Of a stretch of 46,801 nucleotides of DNA, positions 36,387 to 44,127 are shown piece after piece. Position numbers and translations under genes: made by a program. The stretch covers positions 1 to 46,801 of the forward strand of contig QHYE01000002.1 of assembly GCA_003224055.1 (NCBI GenBank), in the 5' to 3' direction. The stretch is from Acidobacteriota bacterium. GTDB lineage: Bacteria; Acidobacteriota; Terriglobia; Acidiferrales; UBA7541. The notes beneath the pieces were generated by a model. It was given only the letters and a program-made list of their open reading frames with translations, was not told where the DNA came from and ran no database searches. Position 1 is the stretch's first letter. Each line of letters starts with the position of its first letter.

Positions 36387-37238
36387 ATGGACTGCCGAAC
36401 CAGTCGAAAATTCAAGCCTAACTTGCCGATGTGCTTTCTTGTGTGTTTGAGCGGCGGACTCTTGTGCTTGCCGCTTCGTGCGCAGGAACCGCAAGCAACT
36501 CAAGAAGCGCAACAAACAATTCCCGCTGAAGCACCGAAACCAGACATGCCAACGGTCAAAGACCGCGAGGTCTCCTGGCGCACGCTTCCGCGAAATTTCC
36601 TCCAGGATCAGAAAGAGATCTGGCTCTTCCCCACGCAACTTGCCAAGGGGCGCCACTGGCTGCCGACAGTTGGAGTCGTTGGGGCCACGGCGATCTTGAT
36701 CGCCGCTGATCCGCACGACACGCCGTACTTCCGGCATACCGGAAGCTTCGAAGGATTCAACGACGTTTTCTCCGGCCGAATCACCGGAGCAGGAATTGCG
36801 CTGGTTCCGGTGGCATTCCTGGTTGGAGGACACTTCCGAAAGGATTCCTATGCGGAGAAGACGGCGTTACTTGCCGGCGAGGCCTACGCAAACGGCGCGG
36901 TGATGGAGATCGCGCTCAAGATGGCAACGCGGCGGCTGCGGCCTTCGGACATTCCGCCGGGTGGAAGTTTCTCCGACACGTTTTTTGAAAGCCACAGATC
37001 TGCAACTGGTGTCAGCACGAGTTTTCCGTCCGGTCATACAACAGCGGCGTTTGCCGTTGCGACAGTGTTCGCGCACCGTTACCGCCAGCATCGCTGGGTG
37101 CCATGGGTGGCTTACGGCGCGGCCGCTGCGGTGGGGTTTTCGCGGGTCACGTTGCAATCGCACTTCCCATCGGACGTGTTTCTGGGAGCGGCGCTGGGCT
37201 ATTCGATCAGCAGGTTTGTGGTGTTGAGGCCGCGCTAG
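36387..37238 (+). CDS. PAP2-family phosphatase, exported
   Basis: The 283-residue protein carries all three PAP2 signatures: KMATRRLRP (K-x6-RP), FPSGHT, and SRVTLQSHFPSD (SR-x5-H-x3-D). It should dephosphorylate lipid phosphates such as phosphatidate or undecaprenyl diphosphate at the outer side of the inner membrane. Start chosen at ATG 36387, with GGGAG seven bases before and a signal peptide (1-~33, cut near LRAQ); ATG 36357 is also possible, and the frame is open upstream to 36090 without support. The stop TAG lies in the loop of a GC-rich hairpin (37228-37246). Confidence 0.87.
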   Translation: MDCRTSRKFKPNLPMCFLVCLSGGLLCLPLRAQEPQATQEAQQTIPAEAPKPDMPTVKDREVSWRTLPRNFLQDQKEIWLFPTQLAKGRHWLPTVGVVGATAILIAADPHDTPYFRHTGSFEGFNDVFSGRITGAGIALVPVAFLVGGHFRKDSYAEKTALLAGEAYANGAVMEIALKMATRRLRPSDIPPGGSFSDTFFESHRSATGVSTSFPSGHTTAAFAVATVFAHRYRQHRWVPWVAYGAAAAVGFSRVTLQSHFPSDVFLGAALGYSISRFVVLRPR

Positions 37239-37246
37239 GCGCGGCC
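37228..37246. terminator. GC-rich hairpin between convergent genes (stop codon in the loop)
   Basis: A perfect 8-bp stem GGCCGCGC/GCGCGGCC encloses only TAG, which is the PAP2 stop codon. It sits between the convergent PAP2 and thioredoxin-like genes and works as a structure on both strands. There is no T-run, so a purely intrinsic terminator is uncertain. Confidence 0.5.
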
Positions 37247-37260
37247 GGACGAGCGGCGGG

Positions 37261-37779
37261 CTATTCGGAGTCCTCCGGTATTTCGAGGCCGCCGCGCGCG
37301 AGCAGTCTCTTCAGAGCTTCTTCCCCGCCGGCTCCCCGCTGAGTGCCGGCAATATATCCTTCGCGGTCAATCACGACATAGATGGGATAGACCGTTGCTG
37401 CATACATGGCGGCGAGATTGGTGTCTTCCATGTAGACGATCTTGCAAGTGCGCGGATGCTGTTCGAGATACTTTTTGACGGTTTTCTTGGATTCACCGAC
37501 ATCAATGGCCAGAAGGAGCAATCCTTTCCCGGCGAAATCATGACCGATCTTGTCCACGAAGTCGGCTTCGTCGGCGCAGTAGCCGCACCAAGTGGTCCAG
37601 AACTCCAGCAGAAGAACTTTCCCTTTGATGGAGTCATTGGTGAACTTTTCGCCGACCGTCGTGGTGGCAATGAATCGGGGGGCAGGTTCCTTGTCCTTGG
37701 GTTCAGCCAGCAGGCCGAGAGCGGCGAGGAGTAAAGCGCACGCGAGTGCCCCTGGCAGGAGGATGGATCGGGCCGACAT
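37261..37779 (-). CDS. TlpA-like thioredoxin-fold protein, exported
   Basis: From ATG 37779 the protein has 172 residues with a signal or anchor helix (~6-25). The thioredoxin fold carries the redox motif WCGYC (Cys65, Cys68) and the cis-proline in ATVYPIYVVID. TlpA/ResA-like proteins reduce or exchange disulfides outside the cytoplasm, for example in cytochrome c maturation. No cytochrome maturation genes are next to it; the PQQ-cytochrome gene is ~10 kb away. An upstream start at 37815 adds 12 residues. Confidence 0.87.
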   Translation of the reverse strand: MSARSILLPGALACALLLAALGLLAEPKDKEPAPRFIATTTVGEKFTNDSIKGKVLLLEFWTTWCGYCADEADFVDKIGHDFAGKGLLLLAIDVGESKKTVKKYLEQHPRTCKIVYMEDTNLAAMYAATVYPIYVVIDREGYIAGTQRGAGGEEALKRLLARGGLEIPEDSE

Positions 37780-37961
37780 GCAGAATGTAATACAACTTGG
37801 ATTAAGCCTTGTCAATTTACTTTGTTGGTACCGTTCGCGGGACCTCGCGATGGGTTAGAGAACGCAAAATGGCTAGAAAGCAGGCTACGGCAGTGGGGCA
37901 GTTTCTGAGTGGCCGACAATCCGCCAGGATCCTGTCGAGGCGCGGCGAGATCGCGGCTAGT

Positions 37962-38621
37962 TTAATGGTAGACCGCGCATCCGCGTGCTTCGAGGGCTGC
38001 GATCCAAGAGTGCGGTCTCAGCGTCTCCACCCACCGCAAGTCCAGTTTCTCTAACCGAGGTAGTGCAGCAATCTCGGTGGGCAAATGCGTCAACGGGTTA
38101 CCGCGGAGATCGATGTGCCGAAGTTCGTGCAGCGTACCTACGGATACCGGCAGCGAGGTTAGCTTATTGTTTCTTAGGTGCAGCTCCCGTAATCGCGACA
38201 AGCGCCCGACCGAGTCGGGAAGTGACACAAGGTAATTATCCGAGGCCCTAAGCTCGATCAGGCTCGACATGCTGGAAACGCATTCCGGAAAGACTTCAAA
38301 GGCGTTCTCGCTCATGTTTAGATAGCGCAATTTTGTCAGCCTTCCGAGAGACGACGGCAGAGAGGTCAATCGGTTGTCGTGAAGATACAGGAAATCGGTG
38401 AGACATTCGAGGTCGGCAAGAGCGTCAGGCACCGATATCAATGCGTTATGTCCGAGATCGAGCGTGCGAAGCCTCTTTAGGCGGCCAATATGTGCCGACA
38501 CTTCGGACAAACCGTTTTCAGCGAGCACCAGGGTTTCGAGATCGGTTTGCTCCCATACAGAGTCGGGCACACGCCCGAGTTGCTTCTTCCACAAGTTCAA
38601 ATACGATGAGGAATCCTGCAC
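37962..38621 (-). CDS. Leucine-rich-repeat protein
   Basis: The 219-residue protein consists almost wholly of about eight LRRs of 23 residues (consensus LxxLRxLxLxxNxLxSLPxSLG), for instance LRYLNMSENAFEVFPECV and LRELHLRNNKLTSLPVSV. The plant-type LP motif after the asparagine ladder is kept. LRR solenoids bind proteins. There is no signal peptide, so it may act in the cytoplasm. The start is GTG 38621. It is an isolated gene with no cotranscribed partner; 165 bases separate it from psiE, a gap holding a CRISPR-repeat-like sequence. Confidence 0.85.
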   Translation of the reverse strand: MQDSSSYLNLWKKQLGRVPDSVWEQTDLETLVLAENGLSEVSAHIGRLKRLRTLDLGHNALISVPDALADLECLTDFLYLHDNRLTSLPSSLGRLTKLRYLNMSENAFEVFPECVSSMSSLIELRASDNYLVSLPDSVGRLSRLRELHLRNNKLTSLPVSVGTLHELRHIDLRGNPLTHLPTEIAALPRLEKLDLRWVETLRPHSWIAALEARGCAVYH

Positions 38622-38745
38622 GAAAACAATTCTAGCGCATCAGCGCAAACGAGTCGCTACGGCAGCCCTCGCGAAGACATTCCGGTTGGATGACGGGCAA
38701 CTCGGAACTTACCGGGCAGAATCGTCGCATTTGGTTGTAGATGGG

Positions 38746-38774
38746 GGCATCCCCACGCACGCGGGGGGGAACGA
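38746..38774. CRISPR. Single sequence resembling a type I-E CRISPR repeat (no array)
   Basis: The bases around CCCCACGCACGCGGGG (38751-38766), with GAAC shortly after, match the usual form of type I-E repeats (stem CCCC...GGGG, ~29 bases, ending in GAAC). Only one unit is present: positions ~61 bases to either side hold no second copy, and no cas gene is in the window. It may be an orphan repeat, a remnant, or a hairpin that looks similar by chance. Confidence 0.35.
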
Positions 38775-38786
38775 GAAAGCCGGGCT

Positions 38787-39284
38787 TCAGAGTTCCGGCA
38801 AGTCTTTCGATGCGGGAGCGTAGCGACGCAGAAGTGTAATGGAGACTACCAGCACAAGAACCAGCACACCCAGCAAACCAAGCTCAATCATCGAAGAGCG
38901 AAAAATGGCGTGTGCGCTTTCGGTCGCCCATGCACCTTCTTTGGTGAGAGTGGCGGCTTCCAGGGTAATCACCAGAATGCGCCGAATGGAGGCAATCAGT
39001 CCGACGACCAGAAAGGGTTCGGTAACCAGAACATGCGAGCGAATGGAGATACGTACCGTGTGCAAAATCTCCACCAGCATCAGCACAATGAGGAGCTGGT
39101 TCAATACCCGCAGAGTCTGGGCTGCAACCGTCCAATGACTGAGATCGATCCAAAGTATTTGGCCCGCGGTGGCGATGGTCACAAAGGCCGTGACCGCCAG
39201 TAACACTGCGAGAATGGAGTAGATGACTATCTCGGTTTTGCCCAGATAGTAGTCAAAGTGGCGGCGCAATTTGTCTTCGACCAT
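38787..39284 (-). CDS. psiE: PsiE-family phosphate-starvation-type membrane protein
   Basis: The 165-residue protein has four predicted membrane helices (about residues 20-42, 60-80, 88-105 and 130-155) and the PsiE pattern: a central LVEILHTVRISIRSHVL stretch followed by VGLIASIRRILVITLE. PsiE is induced by phosphate starvation in E. coli; its molecular role is unknown. No Pho box was recognised. It lies ~110 bases downstream of the DoxX start on the same strand. Confidence 0.83.
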   Translation of the reverse strand: MVEDKLRRHFDYYLGKTEIVIYSILAVLLAVTAFVTIATAGQILWIDLSHWTVAAQTLRVLNQLLIVLMLVEILHTVRISIRSHVLVTEPFLVVGLIASIRRILVITLEAATLTKEGAWATESAHAIFRSSMIELGLLGVLVLVLVVSITLLRRYAPASKDLPEL

Positions 39285-39394
39285 ATAAGACTCCGGTTCA
39301 AATCGAAAACGGTGAGGATTGTACGCCCGAAATGGCTTGCGGTGCTAAAGAAGGCCCGCAAGCACAGGAGAGCTTATGCGGAGACTTCTTGCGC

Positions 39395-39838
39395 TCAGGA
39401 TTTTGAAAGCGCGCGATCGATGGAGAAGGCGCCGGAGCCTTTGACCATCAGGGCCAGGGCAACGGCGATGGCAAGCAGATGATACTCGTACCCTTCGCCC
39501 GTTTTTGCGCCGGACCAGTTGATAAAAAATCCGAACTTGAAGTGCACCATCCATACAGCCACCAGCATGTTGCAAAGAATGCCGAAGGCGGCGACGCGCC
39601 CGAGGAATCCGAGCACTAATCCAATGCCGCCGAGGAATTCGGCGCAGATGGCCAGGAAGGCCAACGGCGCCGGGATGTGCATCTGCTGGGTGAAGAAGCC
39701 CATGGTGCCGCTGAAGCCGAAGCCGCCGAACCAGCCGAGAGCCTTCTGCGCGCCGTGCGCAAAAAAGACGCCGCCAAGGATGAGTCGAAGAATGGTCAAA
39801 GTGAAATCGTCAGTGGTGCTGATGAGTTTGCGAAACAT
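39395..39838 (-). CDS. DoxX-family membrane protein
   Basis: The 147-residue protein has four membrane helices and the DoxX signature (LRLILGGVFFAHGAQKALGWFGG, then a conserved AICAEFLGGIGLVLG). DoxX family members are linked to thiosulfate oxidation, oxidative-stress complexes or quinone reduction in different organisms; which applies here cannot be told. GGAGGACCGACCC precedes the ATG at 39838. It runs in the same direction as psiE. Confidence 0.85.
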   Translation of the reverse strand: MFRKLISTTDDFTLTILRLILGGVFFAHGAQKALGWFGGFGFSGTMGFFTQQMHIPAPLAFLAICAEFLGGIGLVLGFLGRVAAFGILCNMLVAVWMVHFKFGFFINWSGAKTGEGYEYHLLAIAVALALMVKGSGAFSIDRALSKS

Positions 39839-39917
39839 GGGTCGGTCCTCCTGTTCCTGGATGGGAAGATGGGTTTCGAGGGAAGGAGGATATTACAACT
39901 ATTTTGCGAAATAGCAC

Positions 39918-39950
39918 GCGCGAAAACGAGGGGCAGCTAGGAATGCAAGG
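39918..39950. repeat. Dispersed intergenic repeat, copy 2
   Basis: Matches 35962-35994 closely (CGCGAAAACGAGGGGCAGC, then TAGGAATGCAAGG), with a one-base deletion and two or three substitutions. It lies in the gap between the DoxX and PilZ genes. Confidence 0.55.
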
Positions 39951-40059
39951 AGCGCAATATTTGCCCAGGTAACGAGAAGGAGGCGGTTGCCGGGGGATGG
40001 ACTGAAATCGTGGCAAAACGTCGTACCATGGTGCTCAGGGGAATCCTTCGGAGGCCGCC

Positions 40060-40398
40060 ATCGAATACCAAGATAAACGCCGTTCGCCGAGATACTCGTT
40101 CATCGCGAGCGCCGAGCTGATCGAAGAGAGAGCGGACGTGCGCATTGCTTCGCGGGTGAGCGAGCTGAGCCGGTTCGGCTGCTATCTGGACATGATGAAT
40201 CCTTTTCCAACGGGGACGATGGTGCTGGTGAAGATTTCCGCGGGAGATGCGTTCTTCGAGGCCAAGGGGAAGATCGTTTATTCGCAGCCGAATATGGGGG
40301 CGGGCGTTGGGTTCCTCGAAGTCGCGCCGCCGTCGCAAGAGGCGCTAGAACGATGGCTGGATGGGGCGGAGAAGGAACACAAGAGACAGTCGGATTAG
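40060..40398 (+). CDS. PilZ-domain protein, apparent AUC start
   Basis: The frame encodes a complete PilZ domain: the c-di-GMP-binding RRSPR near the N-terminus, FIASAELIEE, then ISRVSELSRFGCYLD-like switch and strand elements, and a short charged tail. The first RRxxR lies upstream of any ATG, GTG or TTG in this frame; in-frame codons back to the stop at ~39999 contain none. An ideal GGAGG sits five bases before ATC at 40060, giving a 112-residue protein. The next usual start, GTG 40138, would cut off the binding motif. PilZ proteins bind c-di-GMP; the regulated target is unknown. See the finding on the start codon. Confidence 0.8.
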   Translation: MEYQDKRRSPRYSFIASAELIEERADVRIASRVSELSRFGCYLDMMNPFPTGTMVLVKISAGDAFFEAKGKIVYSQPNMGAGVGFLEVAPPSQEALERWLDGAEKEHKRQSD

Positions 40399-40554
40399 TT
40401 TGAGAAAGAACTCGCGCGTTTTGGACCGCGGGGAAATGCAGCCGCGGCAATCCACTTAAGAATTCAGAATAATCAGGATGGCAATGGGATACCGCTCGCT
40501 TGCAGAGGGGAAGCGGCGGGTGTATCTGGACGAGAATTTCGGCGGCGGAGAAAA

Positions 40555-42240
40555 CTAAATTGAATTGCGCTTCATCTCAGACATGAGGTAATCGCAAGAG
40601 CGGACGGCGAGAGACATGATGGTCAGCGTCGGATTCTGGCACGGATTTGAAGTGAAGCCGGAAGCGTCCATGACGAAAAGATTCTTGATGTCGTGGGTCT
40701 GCTGGAATTGATTGAGGACGGATTTTTTCGGGTCAGCGCCCATCCGGGCGATGCCGGCTTCGTGAAGCGCCCAGCGCGGCGCCGAAGGATGCGCGTAAGT
40801 GCGAATATTTTTTGCGCCGGCGGCTTCGAGCATTTCACCGGCGGAGTCGCCCATGTCCTGGATCATGGCGCGTTCGTTTTCGCCGTCGGACATGTGAATT
40901 TTGAGGACGGGAATCCCGTAGATGTCTTTCACATCGGGGTCCAGCTCGACGAAATTGTCCCAGCGTGGAAGGACTTCGCCGAAGCCGGTGATGTCGATGC
41001 TCGTGCGGGGTTCGCGAAGAGCCTTCTTGTAAGCTTCGCCAAAGCCGGGGGCGCCCCAGTTAAATTTCGTCGAGGACCCGCCCTCGTAACCAAAGCCGCG
41101 GAGAAACTTTTTGTAAGGCGGATCGTTGCGCAAATTGCGGAAGCGCGCGATGTAAATGCCGAGCGGCTTTACGGGTGCGCCGAGAGAGGCCTTTGCGCCG
41201 AGGGCGGGAAATTCGCCACTGCCGCCGCCGCTTCGAACGTGTGCGGTGAGGTAATGGCCGAGGACGCCGCTGGAATTGGCGAGACCATTCGAATATTGCG
41301 GCGTTGCGGAATTCAGCAAGATTCGAACAGACTCCTGCGATTGCGCGCAGAGGATGACCACTCGCGCGGAGATTTCGCGGGACTGGCGCGTGACGCGATC
41401 CACGTAGAGAACGCCCCGTGCGCGGTTGCGCTCCGGGTCCATCAAGACCTTGTGGACCATGACGTTCGAAATGAGCGTACAGTTGCCGGTGCCAAGGGCA
41501 TCGGCGACGGTGGTGAACGCGGAATTGAAGTACGAGTGGGTCATGCAGCCGCGTTCGCAGGGGCCGCAGTAGTGGCAGGGGCCGCGGCCGTTGAGGGGCT
41601 TGGTCAGATTCGCATTGCGCGAGGGCATGACCGTACGGCCGAGCTTTTCCTTGACGCGATTGCGGAAGAGAGTTTCCTGGCACGTGAGCGGGACGGGTGG
41701 CTGGAACTGGCCGTCGGGGAGATGCTCGAGTCCTTCGGCGGAGCCGGTGATGCCGACGTATTTTTCGACGAGGTCGTAGTACGGCTCGATATCTTTATAG
41801 CCGAGCGGCCAATCTTCGCCGTAACCGTCCTGCGAGGCGGACTTGAAATCCCAATCGCTGAAGCGCAGGCTCACGCGGCCCCATACGTTGGTGCGTCCGC
41901 CAGTTATGCGCAGCCGGCCCATCCAGTTGAAGGGTTTGTCGGAGGGCGTTGTATACGGCTCTTCGAGATCGTTGACGAACCAGTTGTAGGTGTACTCGTT
42001 GCAAACTCCAAATTTGATTTGGATAGGGCGCGTCTTGCGGATGATTTCCCGGGCCTTGTTGCGGTATTTGAGTTCGAACGCGGGTTTGTGTTCGGTGAAA
42101 TTCCTATCAGACTGCGGGCGGCCGGCTTCCAGTAGCGCAACTTTCAGGCCGGCTTCCGCGAGACGCTTGCAAACCCAGCCGCCAGATGCGCCGGAACCAA
42201 CGACGATGACATCATAAGACTGCTTTTTCTGTTCGGCCAT
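40555..42240 (-). CDS. GMC oxidoreductase, FAD-dependent dehydrogenase alpha-type subunit with cysteine cluster
   Basis: From ATG 42240 it has 561 residues: FAD motif VVGSGASGGWV (residues ~13-23), the GMC motif TGGRTNVWGR, a Cys cluster C-x2-C-x2-C-x3-C in CHYCGPCERGC, and the C-terminal active-site HEAGIARMG and NPCQNPTLTI. The Cys cluster resembles the [3Fe-4S] site of bacterial FAD-glucose dehydrogenase alpha subunits. It has no signal peptide, so export would depend on its partner: the gamma subunit with a Tat signal is encoded divergently at 42386. Likely a sugar or polyol dehydrogenase; substrate unknown. A 20-bp palindrome adjoins its start codon. Confidence 0.9.
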   Translation of the reverse strand: MAEQKKQSYDVIVVGSGASGGWVCKRLAEAGLKVALLEAGRPQSDRNFTEHKPAFELKYRNKAREIIRKTRPIQIKFGVCNEYTYNWFVNDLEEPYTTPSDKPFNWMGRLRITGGRTNVWGRVSLRFSDWDFKSASQDGYGEDWPLGYKDIEPYYDLVEKYVGITGSAEGLEHLPDGQFQPPVPLTCQETLFRNRVKEKLGRTVMPSRNANLTKPLNGRGPCHYCGPCERGCMTHSYFNSAFTTVADALGTGNCTLISNVMVHKVLMDPERNRARGVLYVDRVTRQSREISARVVILCAQSQESVRILLNSATPQYSNGLANSSGVLGHYLTAHVRSGGGSGEFPALGAKASLGAPVKPLGIYIARFRNLRNDPPYKKFLRGFGYEGGSSTKFNWGAPGFGEAYKKALREPRTSIDITGFGEVLPRWDNFVELDPDVKDIYGIPVLKIHMSDGENERAMIQDMGDSAGEMLEAAGAKNIRTYAHPSAPRWALHEAGIARMGADPKKSVLNQFQQTHDIKNLFVMDASGFTSNPCQNPTLTIMSLAVRSCDYLMSEMKRNSI

Positions 42241-42242
42241 GG

Positions 42243-42262
42243 ATCCCAATTCGAACTGGGAT
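42243..42262. promoter_or_regulatory. Near-perfect 20-bp palindrome between divergent genes
   Basis: ATCCCAATTCGAACTGGGAT is self-complementary except for one mismatched pair. It lies two bases upstream of the GMC start codon and ~125 bases from the gamma-subunit start, where an operator controlling both divergent genes could sit. On the GMC transcript it would lie over the start region. Confidence 0.4.
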
Positions 42263-42385
42263 GCTAACAAGCGGGTGGAAGGAGGTCAATCGAGGAAGAA
42301 GGAAACCAGGCTTCCTTGTTCTTGTGAGCGATTGAGCGTGAATGATACCATCAGCGCGAAAATTCGGGGAGGCGGAAGGACTGGA

Positions 42386-43039
42386 ATGGGCAAAGGGAGC
42401 GGATTGCCAATTATCCAGGCGGAGACGGCCCAAAACAGGCGGCTGACGCGGCGGGAGATGGTGCAGCGGCTAATCGCAGGCGCGGGAGCCGGTGCAGCGT
42501 GGCCACTGGTGGCCGCTTCGCATCCGGTTTATGAACATCTGGCCAATGGGGCGATGTTCGAGGAGGCTGAAAAGCTGGGTGCAACAAATTGGAAGCCGCT
42601 TTTCCTCAATGCGCAGCAGGAAGAAACGCTGGCCGCGCTTGCCGAAGCGATCGTTCCGGGATCGCGGAAGGCACAGGCAGACCGCTTCATCGATCTGCTC
42701 CTGAGCGTCGACACGACTGAACACAAGAAAAACTTCGTCGATTCGCTTGCGGCGTTCGAGACGGAATCGCAGAAACGCTTCGGGAAGCGATTCCCTGCTC
42801 TCAACGCCGGGGAGCAAAATGCGCTGCTGACGGATGCTTGTACCCGGCCGGCAAACCAAGATTCATCTGGCGGTCATACAAAAGTGAACTCCGGGCTTCG
42901 CAAGCACTTTGAAGACCTGAAGGGATGGATCAGCGGCGCCTATTACTCCTCGGAAGCAGGAATGCGCGAGCTGGGATGGACCGAGGACCGCGTGTTCGAA
43001 AAGTTTCCCGGTTGCGAGCATCCGGAAGGACAGCACTAA
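42386..43039 (+). CDS. Gluconate 2-dehydrogenase subunit 3-like (gamma) protein with Tat signal
   Basis: From ATG 42386 it has 217 residues. The N-terminus carries a twin-arginine-type signal (LTRREMVQRLIAGAGAGAAW). The body matches the gluconate 2-dehydrogenase subunit 3 family (AEAIVPGSRKAQADRFIDLLL, GWISGAYYSS). In characterised FAD-glucose dehydrogenases the gamma subunit carries the Tat signal and exports the alpha subunit with it. Here the alpha candidate is encoded divergently. It runs in line with ThuA 12 bases later. The frame is open upstream to 42239 without support. Confidence 0.88.
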   Translation: MGKGSGLPIIQAETAQNRRLTRREMVQRLIAGAGAGAAWPLVAASHPVYEHLANGAMFEEAEKLGATNWKPLFLNAQQEETLAALAEAIVPGSRKAQADRFIDLLLSVDTTEHKKNFVDSLAAFETESQKRFGKRFPALNAGEQNALLTDACTRPANQDSSGGHTKVNSGLRKHFEDLKGWISGAYYSSEAGMRELGWTEDRVFEKFPGCEHPEGQH

Positions 43040-43050
43040 AGGGAATTTCC

Positions 43051-43992
43051 ATGAGCCTATTATCCAATTCCAATCGCAGAGAATTTCTTCGCGGCGCGGC
43101 GCTGACAGGTGCAGGCCTGGCGCTTTCGAACCGGCTGCTCGCGGCAAAAGAAAAGAAAGTCCTTGTTTTCACGAAATCCTCGGGGTGGGAACACGACGTC
43201 GTGAAACGGGTCGATGGAAAGCCGAGCATCGTGGACGAGGCCGTGACGGACTTGGGGAACCGGCACGGATACAAGGTGGGCGTGACCAAGGATGGGCGCA
43301 TTTTCGATTCGAAAGAGTTCCACTCCTACGCTGCAATGGTGTTTTTCACCACCGGGGATCTCACGACGCTGGGCACGGACGGAAAGCCACCGATGTCCGC
43401 CAAAGGCAAGGAGAATTTGCTGGACGGCATAAAAGGCGGAATGGGATTTGTAGGCATTCACGCGGCGAGCGACACGTTTCACACGCAGCCGGATCCGCCG
43501 GACCATTCAAGTCGCTACATCGCGCATGGCGACAAAGAAGATCCCTACCTCCAAATGCTTGGCGCGGAATTCATCGTGCATGGGAGCACGCCGCGGCTGC
43601 AGGACGCGCCGCTGATCGTGAACGATCCGAAATTTCCCGGGCTGGAACACGTGACTTCTCCCGTGAGCTTCAACGAGGAGTGGTATTCGCTAAAGGATTT
43701 TGTGCCTGACCTGCATGTCATCCTCACGCTGGATACGCACAGCATGAAGGGCGAATGCTACCGCCGCGCGCCGTATCCCGTGACGTGGGCGCGGCTGCAC
43801 GGCAAAGGGCGCGTGTTCTACACGGCGATGGGAGACCGGCCGGAGAACTGGAAGGACGAGTTTTTTCTGAATCTGCTCAGCGGTGGGATTCGCTGGGCGA
43901 TTGGCGACGCGAGCGCGCAATTGGACGCAAATTTGAAACAAGCCGCGCCGGGCTACGCGGAAATCCCTCCAAAGCAACCTCCCGGCAAGTAA
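43051..43992 (+). CDS. ThuA-domain protein, Tat-exported
   Basis: The 313-residue protein begins at ATG 43051 with GGGAA upstream and a twin-arginine signal (NRREFLRGAALTG, residues 8-20). The ThuA-like domain follows (VLVFTKSSGWEHDVV, GMGFVGIHAASDTF, with a conserved EWYSLKDF and RAPYPVTWA). ThuA proteins are linked to trehalose/disaccharide use; many are of unknown enzymology but fold like class I glutamine amidotransferases. It begins 12 bases after the gamma subunit and may act on sugars or keto-sugars oxidised by that dehydrogenase. This link is inference from context. Confidence 0.87.
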   Translation: MSLLSNSNRREFLRGAALTGAGLALSNRLLAAKEKKVLVFTKSSGWEHDVVKRVDGKPSIVDEAVTDLGNRHGYKVGVTKDGRIFDSKEFHSYAAMVFFTTGDLTTLGTDGKPPMSAKGKENLLDGIKGGMGFVGIHAASDTFHTQPDPPDHSSRYIAHGDKEDPYLQMLGAEFIVHGSTPRLQDAPLIVNDPKFPGLEHVTSPVSFNEEWYSLKDFVPDLHVILTLDTHSMKGECYRRAPYPVTWARLHGKGRVFYTAMGDRPENWKDEFFLNLLSGGIRWAIGDASAQLDANLKQAAPGYAEIPPKQPPGK

Positions 43993-44127
43993 TCCCTGCA
44001 TCGTTTCGACCGCCAGACACGGAATTCCAGCGCCGATGCCACGCCCCATCTCGCGCGGCTGAATTAGACGCTTCGTGCGTCTCTGCGGTATCTTCAAGGC
44101 AGTTCGGTGTGAGGCGATGAGCGCAAG

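Noticed and set aside
38640-38830. A CRISPR array near the repeat-like sequence
   Set aside because: Only one unit; no regularly spaced second copy.
40693-42135. Plus-strand frame of 480 codons opposite the GMC gene
   Set aside because: Mirror frame of GC-rich coding DNA; GMC motifs are on the minus strand.
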